Source: Mojavia pulchra JT2-VF2
Lineage (GTDB): Bacteria > Cyanobacteriota > Cyanobacteriia > Cyanobacteriales > Nostocaceae
Direction of reading: 5' to 3'
Length of the DNA stretch: 64,000 bases
NCBI GenBank assembly: GCA_019359325.1
Contig: JAHHHN010000013.1
Coordinates: 62,001 to 126,000 of the forward strand
Positions 18,755 through 27,935 of this stretch are shown piece by piece; position 1 is the first letter of the stretch; the number at the start of each line of letters is the position of its first letter. The translations under genes were made by a program, and so were the position numbers. A model generated the notes under the pieces. That model did no database searches. It worked only from the letters and a program-made list of their open reading frames with translations, and was not told where the DNA came from.

Positions 18755-19230
18755 AGCTCACGCAAAGGCGCAAAGAAAGATGAATGAGAACGAGATTGCC
18801 AAAATTATTGTTGATGGTGGTTACAAGGTTCACACAACTTTGGGGCCGGGGTTGCTGGAATCTGTGTATCAGACTGTTCTGGAGTATGAGTTACGGAACC
18901 GAGGATTGCGGGTAGAAGCAGAGCAACCCATACCCGTAGTTTATGAAGGTGTGCGTTTGGAAGTGGGGTTTCGTGCCGACCTCATAGTTGAAGATCAAGT
19001 CATTGTTGAACTCAAATCGGTAGAAACAGTTCATCCGATACATAAAAAGCAACTACTAACCTAACCTTCGCCTTGGCAACAAACGCCTTGGTTTACTCAT
19101 CAACTTTGGAGCCTTTTTGATCAAAGACGGTATCTCGCGGGTAGTAAATGGATTGTAAAAATTATGACATTAAAGACGCGAAGTTCGGCTTTTACTCTTT
19201 CCTTTGCGTCTTTGCGCCTTTGCGTGAGCT
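18755..19230. repeat. Inverted-repeat cassette around a GxxExxY gene
   Basis: A perfect 21-base inverted repeat, AGCTCACGCAAAGGCGCAAAG, lies at 18755-18775 and in reverse complement at 19210-19230. The left copy begins 4 bases after the stop of the PLP-enzyme gene, and the right copy ends within the stop codon of bciB. It encloses one GxxExxY gene. Similar words (acgcagagg / cctttgcgcctctgcgtga) recur near 6922, 20700 and 23575 in this window, so it belongs to a dispersed repeat family. Confidence 0.75.
18780..19158 (+). pseudogene. GxxExxY family protein, frameshifted
   Basis: The first 94 codons (ATG 18780; motifs VHTTLGPGLLESVY, VYEGVRLEVGFRADLIV and VIVELKS) match the GxxExxY family, a PD-(D/E)XK nuclease-like fold of unknown role common in cyanobacteria. 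The reading frame then hits TAA at 19062. If one A of 'cctaacc' (19063 or 19064) is removed, the frame continues with TYLRLGNKRLGLLINFG and ends with TAA at 19156, which is the normal C-terminus of the family. So the gene carries a one-base insertion and is broken or mis-sequenced. It lies inside the inverted-repeat cassette at 18755-19230. Confidence 0.8.
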
Positions 19231-20425
19231 ATTCTTTCGGTAACTTATATTGCCCAACGATCCGTTTAGCATACTCCGGCACATGCGTCTCTAACTTCTC
19301 CGGATGATTCCGCTTCACATACAAATAATTCCTTGTAAAGTGCGAATCAATCGAAAACCGAGCATATTCCAGACCTTTCGGCCCAATTCTTTCAATGACC
19401 ACACCCATCAATTTTGCTGCCCACATCGGTAAGGTAACGGCTTTATCATAAGCGGGAATGCTTTGTTGTACAGCTTCTTTACGGTTACCTTCGGACATGA
19501 CAGGTTGGGTGTCTAACTGGTCTTTCACCAAGTCAAGCATTTGTTTGCCTGTATCATTTCTTACTACAATCCATTGCCAGCCGAAGGGTGCGCCCATATA
19601 GCCAACTACTAAATCTGCCAGAGAGTTAACGTAATCAAAGCAACTCATGCAAGAAGGGGCAAATACATCTTTGAGTTGATTTGTCTTCAATCCAAAGAAA
19701 GGTACTGTTTCCGTAGAACCATCTTCATGTTTGAAGTGAACTCGGAAGTCTTGCATGAATTCGTAATGCACGACTGTTTCAGGCGATCGGCTGGTGGTTT
19801 CTAAGAATTTTTGCAGTCCAGCGCGGCTAACGTTATCTACGCAAGGTGTACCTAAAACATATAGTTTTTCTAACCCAAGTTGTTTTTCTACGGCTCTTAA
19901 TGCCTGGATTTGACAACCAACTCCAATTACTAATAGCCGCTTCATCCCTGATTTTTCTATCTGTTCTAAAACAGAAAGATTGGGCGATAGTGTTGGTTTG
20001 TTTACTTTAGCTGCCAGTATTTCCTCTGGAGTACGGGCGATGATGGGCATAGGTTGAAAGCGGTCTTCTTTGGTGTTTTGGACGCAAACAACACCTTCAA
20101 CTATGCCACGATTCAACATTTCAATAGCAATGCTGCTGACAATACCCGTCCATTGTGCGCCTTCGATGGGCTGCTGTTTTCGCGCCGCTATCATGTCTTG
20201 ATGAACACCGAAGTAGAGTTCATCAGGGTTATCGAGATTGCGAGGGCGGGTGTGCGCTTGTTCTTCAAGTTCGCCTATCTGCTGATTAATGAAGGCGCAA
20301 GCTTCTTTGACGTAGTGAATGTAGTATGTATCGCACAGTCCGCACTCGCTACAAAGTTCTTTCGCAGGGCGGCGGCTAGTAGGTTTTAAGGCTTTGGCTT
20401 TTTTGTGAGGAGAAACCGAGGTCAT
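19229..20425 (-). CDS. bciB: Ferredoxin-dependent divinyl chlorophyllide 8-vinyl reductase (BciB, FrhB family)
   Basis: This 398-residue iron-sulfur flavoprotein of the F420-hydrogenase beta-subunit (FrhB) family has the same length as Synechocystis Slr1923, which reduces the 8-vinyl group of divinyl chlorophyll(ide) precursors. The N-terminal cluster motif CSECGLC is at about residues 23-29. Further cysteines are in GVGCQIQALRAVEK (F420-dehydrogenase signature), GTPCVDNVSR and APSCMSCFDYVN, the expected 4Fe-4S ligands. The same family includes 7-hydroxymethyl chlorophyll a reductase, but cyanobacteria use it as the vinyl reductase; that is established for the family, not shown here. The 3' end abuts the repeat cassette. 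Confidence 0.9.
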   Translation of the reverse strand: MTSVSPHKKAKALKPTSRRPAKELCSECGLCDTYYIHYVKEACAFINQQIGELEEQAHTRPRNLDNPDELYFGVHQDMIAARKQQPIEGAQWTGIVSSIAIEMLNRGIVEGVVCVQNTKEDRFQPMPIIARTPEEILAAKVNKPTLSPNLSVLEQIEKSGMKRLLVIGVGCQIQALRAVEKQLGLEKLYVLGTPCVDNVSRAGLQKFLETTSRSPETVVHYEFMQDFRVHFKHEDGSTETVPFFGLKTNQLKDVFAPSCMSCFDYVNSLADLVVGYMGAPFGWQWIVVRNDTGKQMLDLVKDQLDTQPVMSEGNRKEAVQQSIPAYDKAVTLPMWAAKLMGVVIERIGPKGLEYARFSIDSHFTRNYLYVKRNHPEKLETHVPEYAKRIVGQYKLPKE

Positions 20426-20480
20426 ATCAAATTCTTTGTGTTATCCAGGCATAGCTTTTATTACAATACCGTCACTAGCT

Positions 20481-20666
20481 ATGAACTTTACGATAGAAAT
20501 TGAACAAGAAGAGGATGGACGCTTTTTGGCAGAAGTGATGCATTTTCCTGGAGTTATTGCTTATGGGCAGACCAGGGAAGAAGCAGTTGCCAAAGTTCAA
20601 GCTTTAGCTTTGCGTGTATTGGCAGATAGGCTAGAACATGGGGAAGTAACGCCAAATCTAAGATAG
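20481..20666 (+). CDS. HicB-like antitoxin domain protein, no HicA partner seen
   Basis: This 61-residue protein from ATG 20481 (MNFTIEIEQEEDGRFLAEV, then FPGVIAYGQTREEAVAKVQAL) has the compact RNase-H-like HicB fold signature: an E-x-D-G-x-F strand, a P-G turn and a T-x-E-E-A helix. HicB proteins usually neutralise the mRNA-cleaving toxin HicA, encoded next to them. Here the 214 bases after the stop and the region before the gene show no HicA-like frame, so it is an orphan that may have another role. No DNA-binding C-terminal domain is present. Confidence 0.8.
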   Translation: MNFTIEIEQEEDGRFLAEVMHFPGVIAYGQTREEAVAKVQALALRVLADRLEHGEVTPNLR

Positions 20667-20880
20667 CGAAATACAGCTTTGCGTAAAATCGTAATATTTT
20701 TAAACGCAGAGGAACGCAAAGTTTTGCCTAATTTAATTAGCTACGAAGTAATTAAATATTGTACTGAAACTTTTCTGACGTAGTATTAAAAGCAAAAGTT
20801 AAGGCTTAAGTAATTTTGACGAAGACGCAACAGTATTAATTAGTCTACGCTCTGGGTAATAAGGCCACTCAAATAAATTT

Positions 20881-21675
20881 ATGGGATTTTACGATCAAAA
20901 TCAATCATCACAGGATGCGCTACAAAAGTTACGCCAAGGAGCAAGCCACTCCAGAGCAGCCCAAGAAATTGCTCAACGAGACTATGCGAAAGCTCAAGCT
21001 GAAGCTGATAAATGGGAACAAGAATATCAACTTGCTTTAAAAGGAAGTAATCAGGATTTAATTCGTCAAGCAAAATTTCAAAAAGAACGATACCAAGCAA
21101 TTGCTAGTAGGCTAAAAACTCTGGTAGAGAAGCAACAACCAAAAGTAGACGCAATTAACAGTAGTTTGACATCTTGGGAGAAAAAGGTTTTAGAAGCACA
21201 GAATGAAGTATTAAGTAGTAAGCCTAACACCAGTGAAGTTTCACCGACATTTATCATCTGTGAATATGAAGATGTTGATGATGAATTACAGCGACTTAAA
21301 GAAGCATTATTACTACCACCTAAACCTCAAGAGAAAACTAAAGCTAAAAAAGGCCATACAGTGCTTTTAGCAGAGGCTATTCACGAGATAGAAGAAACTT
21401 TAAACAACGCTGTTGTTAATCAGGAAGGGATTCATAAAGAATTTGAAAAAGCGCAGAAAGAAGCTAAATACTGGAACGAAAAAGCTCAGACAGCTTTGAT
21501 AAACAATGATGATGATTTAGCCCTTCAAGCTGTAGTAAATAAAAAAGCTCAGAATAAAATTGTATTTATTCTTCAAACTCAGCTTCAGCATCAGGAAGCA
21601 ACAGTAGATATTCTTGTAAGAAACCTGAGTGCTCTAGAAAATATCAAAAAACTAGTATTTATTACTGAAGATTAA
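20881..21675 (+). CDS. Coiled-coil protein of unknown function
   Basis: This 264-residue protein is almost entirely charged helix. Two long segments (about 12-105 and 165-250) are rich in Gln, Glu, Lys and Ala with a heptad pattern, interrupted by a short ordered-looking stretch (about 108-150) with VSPTFIICEYEDVDDELQRL. The two halves look similar in layout (repeated EAQKEAKYWNEKAQ-like and AQAEADKWEQEYQ-like blocks), suggesting internal duplication. No signal peptide or membrane span is present. The start ATG 20881 lacks a clear ribosome-binding site. It lies 42 bases upstream of the WD40/J-domain gene on the same strand, so co-transcription is plausible. I do not recognise a named family. 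Confidence 0.75.
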   Translation: MGFYDQNQSSQDALQKLRQGASHSRAAQEIAQRDYAKAQAEADKWEQEYQLALKGSNQDLIRQAKFQKERYQAIASRLKTLVEKQQPKVDAINSSLTSWEKKVLEAQNEVLSSKPNTSEVSPTFIICEYEDVDDELQRLKEALLLPPKPQEKTKAKKGHTVLLAEAIHEIEETLNNAVVNQEGIHKEFEKAQKEAKYWNEKAQTALINNDDDLALQAVVNKKAQNKIVFILQTQLQHQEATVDILVRNLSALENIKKLVFITED

Positions 21676-21717
21676 ATGTAGCTGCTAATTTTTGTTAATC
21701 CGAAAAATTTTTAGCCA

Positions 21718-23532
21718 GTGACAGATATAAACCTCGTGACACAAAACTTTAAAACAGGTGCAGCATTTATTGCTGGAGGCAGCATAACAGGCGTTGGTGT
21801 TTCTGCAACAGTTGGCGGGATGGGATTAGCCGGAGGATTTGGCGCTGTTGGGCTTGGTACAGTTCCAGTAGTTGGCATTGGTGCTGTGGGTGGTGCAGCT
21901 GCTTATGGTGCTTTTAAAGCAATAGCAAAAGGAGATGCGGCTGCTTTCGGTGCAATGGGAATTGGCGTAGTTGGTGCTGCTGGCTTTTCTAGCGTCGTTG
22001 GTGGGATGGGATTAGTTGCACCAAAAATAGGGCTGGCGTTTGGTATTGGCACAGTACCTATGGTAGGGGTTGGTGCAGTAGCGGGAATCGCCGCCTATGG
22101 TATTGCCAAGTTGTTAGACGAATCAGAAATTCGGGAAACTTCTGCACAGGTTTTGGAACGAATGGAGGAGAAAGTCTTGCAGATGGATTATTATGCCGCA
22201 GCCGTGATGGAGTTAGAGGCGTTTTTATCTGGTGAACATCTCAATCAAAAATTTGCGGCTTTAGAAGTCGAAGATGAGTTTCAAGTATTGAAGGCTGAAT
22301 TAAAGCAAAAGCTAGAACCTAATTGCGAGAAATTTGTCAACTCTGAAGCTTCTACTCCCAAAAGTGAAACAAAAATAGTTCCTGTCAAAATCCAGCCGCC
22401 TGAAAATTGGAAATGTGTACACACACTCAAGGGACACTTAGCGGCAGTGAATGCGATCGCTATCAGTCCTGATGGTAATATTTTTACTACTGGCAGTGAT
22501 GATCGGCAAGTTCATCTGTGGAATTTGACAACGGGAAAATGGCTTTATACGTTCTCTGGACAAGCAGAGGCAGTTTTATCTGTAGCTATCAGCCCGGATG
22601 GGCAGAAGATTATTAGTGGTAGTGTTGATCGCAAAATCAGTAGTTGGCAGATAGTTACAAAAAAATTCTTACAGACATATTTTTATCTCAACTCTCCCTA
22701 CAGTCATAATGGTTTTATTCACTCAGTTGCCTTCAGTCCTGATGGTAAATATGTTGTGAGTGGTAGTGGTGACAAGACAATTAGAATTTGGGGAGGATAT
22801 ACAGGAACAGTTAAATGCACTTTGAATGGACATTCTGATGCAGTTTTGTCTGTTACTGTCAGTTCTGACGGCAAAACCATTGCTAGTGCTAGCGCCGATA
22901 AGACTATCAGACTTTGGGATGTCAACACTTGGAAACAGCGTTGCATTTTATCTAAACATTTGGGAGCAGTTAATACAGTTGTTATTAGTCCTGATAGCCA
23001 AACTTTAATTAGTGGTAGTACAGACACCACAATCAAACTGTGGAATCTCAACACCGGAGAATTACTTCTTACCCTAACTGGACACTCAACGGCGGTTTTA
23101 TCTGTTAGCATCACCACTGATGGAAATACCCTAGCTAGTAGCAGCAGCGATGGTATTATCAAAATTTGGAATGTACAAACAGGGGAACTAATACAAACTC
23201 TATCTGGCCGTAGCCCAGTGGCTTTTAGTCCTGATGGAAAAACCCTGTTAAGTGGCGGTAATAATGGTACAACCAAAATTTGGCATCAAACTCAAAGCTT
23301 CCATAACTTGACACTCGACACTATACTTTCAGGGCAATGGTGGGAAGTCTTAGGCATAGATCGGCACGCTCATCCCAAAGATGTGAAGCTTGCTTACCGA
23401 CGATTGGCAAGATTGTACCATCCTGATGTCAACCCTTCTGGGAGTGCTAAAGCCTCAACACAAGCGGTTAATCAGGCTTATCAGAAGTTTCAGGAGCAAT
23501 TGAACGCTGATAAATGGAGCAAATTACATTAA
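21718..23532 (+). CDS. Fusion of glycine-rich hydrophobic domain, WD40 propeller and C-terminal J domain
   Basis: This 604-residue multidomain protein starts with GTG at 21718. Residues about 12-132 are a Gly/Ala-rich hydrophobic region made of two similar halves (GGMGLAGGFGAVGLGTVP and GGMGLVAPKIGLAFGIGTVP), like a membrane-inserting glycine-zipper. A helical stretch (about 135-220) follows. Residues about 228-530 carry seven WD40 repeats (SPDG...SGS.D.TI..W pattern), enough for one closed propeller. The last 70 residues are a J domain with the HPD motif (YHPDVNPS) and the preceding LAYRRLARLYH helix, which would stimulate an Hsp70 ATPase. The sequence shows the domains; the role is inferred: a membrane-associated scaffold that recruits DnaK. 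It lies 42 bases after the coiled-coil gene. Confidence 0.85.
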   Translation: MTDINLVTQNFKTGAAFIAGGSITGVGVSATVGGMGLAGGFGAVGLGTVPVVGIGAVGGAAAYGAFKAIAKGDAAAFGAMGIGVVGAAGFSSVVGGMGLVAPKIGLAFGIGTVPMVGVGAVAGIAAYGIAKLLDESEIRETSAQVLERMEEKVLQMDYYAAAVMELEAFLSGEHLNQKFAALEVEDEFQVLKAELKQKLEPNCEKFVNSEASTPKSETKIVPVKIQPPENWKCVHTLKGHLAAVNAIAISPDGNIFTTGSDDRQVHLWNLTTGKWLYTFSGQAEAVLSVAISPDGQKIISGSVDRKISSWQIVTKKFLQTYFYLNSPYSHNGFIHSVAFSPDGKYVVSGSGDKTIRIWGGYTGTVKCTLNGHSDAVLSVTVSSDGKTIASASADKTIRLWDVNTWKQRCILSKHLGAVNTVVISPDSQTLISGSTDTTIKLWNLNTGELLLTLTGHSTAVLSVSITTDGNTLASSSSDGIIKIWNVQTGELIQTLSGRSPVAFSPDGKTLLSGGNNGTTKIWHQTQSFHNLTLDTILSGQWWEVLGIDRHAHPKDVKLAYRRLARLYHPDVNPSGSAKASTQAVNQAYQKFQEQLNADKWSKLH

Positions 23533-24529
23533 TTGAGTTACTAACATCAGAACAGATTCAAGCGTTCACCTCTCCTCTGCACCTTTGCGCCTCTGCGTGA
23601 ACCTCATTTCATATAGCGAACCTAAAAGCGATCGCTCCTGCAACCTAGCAATTTGTGTATAACACTACATTGTTATACAGTCAAAATTGGCCAATCTATA
23701 TATTTACCAAAAATTACGATAAATTTCCGAAAAAATTACCATATATCTGTATAGATAGTTATAGCATTTTGTATATTTTCGTATTTAGCAAAATTACTCT
23801 ATTTTTCTTATGTAGGGTTACGCTGCTTTCAGCTTGGTTTTTAAATTTTCGCTTTTGTTTCAAGAATGACTTTAACTGCGCGTGTATTAGCTATTCTTAC
23901 TGTATAAAGCAGAATTCAAGGTCTTTTATTTCTGGCTATTGTGTACATTGCATTGTTTAACTTTACTTGCAGAATACCTACCATTTGATGGACAAGTAAA
24001 GTAAAATATCTAGCCATTTAGAAGGATTTAAATTTTAATTTTATCAGTTACGCATATTGCATATTCTGAGAAAATGTTATAAATTATTAAGTTATGGGGG
24101 AGTCAATTAATTTGTAGCCTCAAAAAATAAATCCTAGTCAAGTAAATATACGGTCACTGTTTAAACCTTAAGTAAACCCTAAACAGTACTAGAAATATAT
24201 TTTTGTTTGGGAATGCAAAGATTCCGCATATGAAAACGGAGTATATAACCAGCTAAAAATATATTTTTTATAACTGTTTTTAGGAGCATTTTTATTCCTA
24301 GAGTTACAAAAATAACAGCCGTATTATACAACAATGATAAATAATTGAAAGAAAATTAGCTGCTAATTCAACTGTAAAAAATTAGTAGTTTTATTTGCTG
24401 TTTGTCAATAACTTGCTCTGAATTATATTTGCTATTTGTAAATTCGATTTTGTTAAAATGAGAATAGCAAAAATATAAAACAAAAAGCATCTATCGTAAA
24501 GTTACAATCCTAATGGAGTTATTCTAGCG
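23533..24529. other. Intergenic region, about 1 kb, AT-rich
   Basis: The stretch holds the repeat word 'cctctgcacctttgcgcctctgcgtgaac' in pieces around 23570-23605, related to the cassette ends at 18755 and 19210. An 8-base inverted repeat ACTGTTTA / TAAACAGT (24156-24163, 24180-24187) encloses a TTAAACCTTAAG-type segment. A 101-codon frame at 23655 is AT-rich chance sequence. The region probably carries the promoter of the invertase gene. Confidence 0.45.
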
Positions 24530-25975
24530 ATGCAATTAAACGAATTGGTAACACCTCAAAGTATAGAAGAAGAAGCATGGCAAGCACTAGAAAAGTCAAT
24601 ACTTTATTATCAAGGTCGTCCTATTGGGACTTTAGCTGCCTATGATCCATCTGTTGAGGCGCTTAATTACGATCAATGCTTTGTGCGAGATTTTGTCTCC
24701 TCAGCTTTAATTTTTTTGATCAAAGGTAAAACGGATATTGTCCGCAATTTTCTAGAAGAAACTTTAAAGTTGCAGCCTAAAGAAAGGGCATTAGATGCAT
24801 ACAAGCCTGGACGAGGTTTAATACCAGCTAGCTTCAAAGTTGTAACAACAAATGGACAGGAATATTTAGAAGCAGATTTTGGTGAACACGCGATCGCCAG
24901 AGTCACACCAGTCGATTCCTGTTTGTGGTGGCTGATTTTGTTACGTGCTTATGTAGTCGCTACAAACGATTTTTCTTTAGCCTATCAACCTGAATTCCAA
25001 AATGGTATCAGGCTAATTATGGAAATCTGCTTGGCGAATCGCTTTGATATGTACCCAACACTGTTGGTTCCAGATGGCGCTTGTATGATTGACCGTCGTA
25101 TGGGTATATATGGGCATCCTCTAGAGCTTCAAGTTCTATTTTATGCGGCCTTGCGTGCTGCACGCGAGATGCTGATTTGCAAAGGTAATCAAGATATTGT
25201 GGCAGCAATTGATAACCGCTTGCCGCTTTTATGTGCCCATATTCGTCAGCATTATTGGATAGATATTAATCGTTTGAATGCCATTTATCGATTCAAGAGT
25301 GAAGAGTATGGCAAAACAGCCGTTAATTTATTCAATATTTATGCAGATTCTATTCCTTATTATGAATTAGACAAGTGGCTGCCCAGAAAAGGTGGTTACC
25401 TAGCAGGTAATGTAGGCCCATCGCAATTCGATACTCGTTTCTTTACACTTGGTAACTTAATGGCTATTATTTCAGATCTCGCCACTGAAGAACAGTCACA
25501 AGCAATTATGGCTCTCATTGAGGACAGATGGGAAGACATAGTGGGAGATATGCCAATGAAAATATGTTTCCCAGCTTTGGAAAACGAAGAGTACAGAATT
25601 GTCACCGGATGTGACCCCAAGAATATACCTTGGTCATATCATAATGCTGGTAGTTGGCCGGTTTTAATGTGGATGTTTGCCGCAGCTTCAGTGAAAACCA
25701 ACAAAACAGGTCTCGCCAGAAAAGCTATTGAAATTGCACAATCACGTCTGATCGAAGATGAATGGCCAGAGTATTACGATGGTAAGAAGGGGCGACTGAT
25801 TGGTAAACAAGCTAGGAAATACCAAACTTGGACAATTGCTGGATTTCTATTAGCAAAAGAACTGATGGATAACCCTAATTATTTACCATTGGTTAGTTTT
25901 GAGAAATTATCACCAGAATCGGTTTCTAGAGCCTGTGAATTTGAAATTGGCAGTGTAGATCCATTGTCTCGATAG
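24530..25975 (+). CDS. invA: GH100 alkaline/neutral invertase (InvA-type)
   Basis: This 481-residue cytosolic sucrose hydrolase of glycoside hydrolase family 100 releases glucose and fructose and supports sucrose use in heterocyst-forming cyanobacteria. It has the family blocks [50 protein letters not shown] and WPEYYDG. As I recall, the Anabaena enzyme uses Asp188 and Glu414; here position 188 is the Asp of MIDRR and position 414 is the Glu of PEYYDG, so both residues are kept. No signal peptide occurs. The start ATG 24530 has a weak GGAG-like site (aatggag) 15 bases upstream. A second copy follows at 26418. Confidence 0.93.
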   Translation: MQLNELVTPQSIEEEAWQALEKSILYYQGRPIGTLAAYDPSVEALNYDQCFVRDFVSSALIFLIKGKTDIVRNFLEETLKLQPKERALDAYKPGRGLIPASFKVVTTNGQEYLEADFGEHAIARVTPVDSCLWWLILLRAYVVATNDFSLAYQPEFQNGIRLIMEICLANRFDMYPTLLVPDGACMIDRRMGIYGHPLELQVLFYAALRAAREMLICKGNQDIVAAIDNRLPLLCAHIRQHYWIDINRLNAIYRFKSEEYGKTAVNLFNIYADSIPYYELDKWLPRKGGYLAGNVGPSQFDTRFFTLGNLMAIISDLATEEQSQAIMALIEDRWEDIVGDMPMKICFPALENEEYRIVTGCDPKNIPWSYHNAGSWPVLMWMFAAASVKTNKTGLARKAIEIAQSRLIEDEWPEYYDGKKGRLIGKQARKYQTWTIAGFLLAKELMDNPNYLPLVSFEKLSPESVSRACEFEIGSVDPLSR

Positions 25976-26003
25976 CAAATATAGATTTGTGTTTTGTATA
26001 TTG

Positions 26004-26057
26004 AACCACAGATAAATGCAGATGCACACCGATATTTATCCGTGTTTATCTGTGGTT
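26004..26057. repeat. Dispersed 'aaccacagata' inverted repeat
   Basis: AACCACAGATAAA at 26004-26016 pairs perfectly with TTTATCTGTGGTT at 26045-26057. The same word family (gaaccacagata...acaccgataaat) occurs at 59652-59705, so it is a dispersed mini-repeat. Confidence 0.7.
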
Positions 26058-26151
26058 AGTTTTGGTATAACTTAATCTAAAATAAAAAACTTTGAATAAT
26101 TGATAAAAATAGTAATAAAGTAAGCAAATTGTCCAAAATAAACAACTTTTT

Positions 26152-26182
26152 AAAAGCCCTTATGTAGCAATATAGGGCTTTT
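26152..26182 (+). terminator. Intrinsic terminator after the first invertase
   Basis: A 9-base stem, AAAAGCCCT (26152-26160) and AGGGCTTTT (26174-26182), with a 13-base loop is followed by TTTTATTTC. It lies about 180 bases beyond the invA stop and should end that transcript before the second copy. Confidence 0.75.
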
Positions 26183-26417
26183 TTTATTTCCGAAATTTAT
26201 CTTGATCAAGAGTTAAACAATATATCATATAAGAAAATGAGGGAGATAAAAAACTTGGTTTCTCCTGAAAGAATGGACGGTGGGATATTGTCCTGCATTA
26301 ACTATGGCAATAAGCTAAGTGACTTTATATCCATCGTTAAAGAAAAAAGCATTGTAGAAGATAAGACCAAGAGTATTATCTACTGCCCAAGCCCAATCAC
26401 ATGGAGTGTTTTTTGCA

Positions 26418-27818
26418 ATGCAAACAGAGAATTTAGCCGAAAAACAGGCATGGAAGCTACTAGAAAACTCAATTCTTTACTATCAAGGTCGTCCCATAGG
26501 AACTGTAGCTGCTGGCGATTCATCACAAGCAGCATTGAATTATGACCGTTGCTTTGTCCGGGATTTTGTACCTTCAGCCTTACTATTTTTGATTCAAGGT
26601 AGATATGATATTGTCCGTAATTTTCTGGAAGAAGCGTTAAAGTTACAGCCTAAAGAAAACCAATTAAATGCTTACTCGCCTGGTCGAGGTTTGATACCAG
26701 GAAGCTTCAAAGTTGAAACAATAAACGGGGAAGAATTTTTAGAAGCAGATTTTGGTGAACACGCGATCGCTAGAGTAACAGCAGTTGATTCTTGCCTATG
26801 GTGGATTATTATTTTACATGCCTATGTAAAAGCCACAAAAGATATAAATTTTGCCTTGCAACCTCATTTTCAGCAAGGAATCTTGTTGATTATGGAACTC
26901 TGCTTGGCGACTAGATTTGATATGTACCCAACATTGCTTGTTCCAGATGGTGCTTGTATGATTCACCGCCGTCTGGGTATTTATGGCTATCCTTTAGAAA
27001 TTCAAGCGCTATTCTATGCAGCATTGCGTGCTGCTCGCAAGCTATTAATTTGTGCAGGCGATGAAGAGATTGTCAGAGGAATTGATAACCGATTACCGCT
27101 ATTAAGAGATCATATTCGTCATCATTATTGGATAAATATGAATCGTCTGAATGCAATTTATCGCTTTAAAGGTGAAGAATATGGGCACACAGCAGTCAAT
27201 CTATTTAATATATACTCAAACTCAATTCCTTATTGTAACCTAACTAGTTGGTTGTCAAAACACGGTGGCTATCTGGCAGGTAATGTTGGCCCATCCCAGC
27301 TAGATACTCGCTTCTTTTCACTGGGAAATTTGATGGCTATTATTTCTTCTCTAGCTAGTGAACAGCAATCACAAGCAATTATGAATCTCATTGAGGAACA
27401 GTGGGAAGACCTAGTAGGAGAAATGCCGATGAAAATATGTTTTCCAGCTTTAGAAAAGGAAGAGTACAGAATTTTAACTGGATGCGATCCTAAAAATATG
27501 CCCTGGTCATACCATAATGGTGGTAGTTGGCCAGTATTAATGTGGTTGTTAACTGCTGCTGCTCAAAAAACAGGTAGAACAAGTATTGCCAAGCGCGCCA
27601 TTGAAATTGCCCAAATACGCCTCACTAACGATCAATGGCCAGAATATTACGATGGTACAAGGGGGTTATTAATTGGTAAAAGAGCCAGAAGATATCAAAC
27701 CTGGACAATTACTGGATTTTTATTGGCAAAAGAACTGATACGAAACCCCGCTCATTTAGAATTAATTAGTTTTGGAGAATTTGATTTAGATAGCGCTTCC
27801 CAAATTTGTGAATTGTAA
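26418..27818 (+). CDS. GH100 invertase paralog with altered catalytic-site motif
   Basis: This is the second GH100 copy, about 466 residues from ATG 26418 (an in-frame GTG at 26406 is possible). It aligns with the first copy along its length ([40 protein letters not shown]). The motif that reads [12 protein letters not shown] in the first copy reads [12 protein letters not shown] here: the Asp codon GAC is CAC, giving His at the position I take as catalytic Asp188. The Glu of WPEYYDG is kept. The upstream gap has its own promoter space and the first gene's terminator, so it is probably transcribed separately. It may be inactive, regulatory or altered in specificity. Confidence 0.88.
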   Translation: MQTENLAEKQAWKLLENSILYYQGRPIGTVAAGDSSQAALNYDRCFVRDFVPSALLFLIQGRYDIVRNFLEEALKLQPKENQLNAYSPGRGLIPGSFKVETINGEEFLEADFGEHAIARVTAVDSCLWWIIILHAYVKATKDINFALQPHFQQGILLIMELCLATRFDMYPTLLVPDGACMIHRRLGIYGYPLEIQALFYAALRAARKLLICAGDEEIVRGIDNRLPLLRDHIRHHYWINMNRLNAIYRFKGEEYGHTAVNLFNIYSNSIPYCNLTSWLSKHGGYLAGNVGPSQLDTRFFSLGNLMAIISSLASEQQSQAIMNLIEEQWEDLVGEMPMKICFPALEKEEYRILTGCDPKNMPWSYHNGGSWPVLMWLLTAAAQKTGRTSIAKRAIEIAQIRLTNDQWPEYYDGTRGLLIGKRARRYQTWTITGFLLAKELIRNPAHLELISFGEFDLDSASQICEL

Positions 27819-27891
27819 TTTTTAAGTTAGAGAGTAACATCTAATTTGTAGCTATAATAACCATATTTGCAAGTAATAAATTAATAATTGT

Positions 27892-27915
27892 GTAGGTGGG
27901 CATTGCCCACCCTAC
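27892..27915. repeat. Short dispersed palindrome upstream of rsmB
   Basis: GTAGGTGGGC followed by a two-base centre and GCCCACCCTAC forms a near-perfect hairpin with one bulged C. Similar 'gtgggcattgcccaccctac' elements are common between cyanobacterial genes. It lies 21 bases before the rsmB start and could affect its translation or expression. Confidence 0.6.
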
Positions 27916-27935
27916 GAAGTATTCACCATATTTTC

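Larger units (their letters stand above)
25976..26417. other. Intergenic region between the two invertase genes
   Basis: About 440 bases with a repeat hairpin (26004-26057) and a terminator (26152-26182). A short open frame starting at 26237 runs into the second invertase in a different frame and has no ribosome-binding support, so it is not called. Confidence 0.45.

Noticed and set aside
22719-23276. 185-codon antisense frame within the WD40 gene
   Set aside because: It mirrors the WD40 repeat periodicity (PSGLKATE, LSPLPL words) and has no independent signals.
23655-23960. 101-codon frame in the 1-kb gap before the invertase
   Set aside because: Composition dominated by Ile, Phe, Tyr and Ser from AT-rich DNA; no ribosome-binding site.
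26237-26545. 102-codon frame overlapping the second invertase start
   Set aside because: Its 3' half is the invertase read in another frame and the 5' half shows nothing protein-like.
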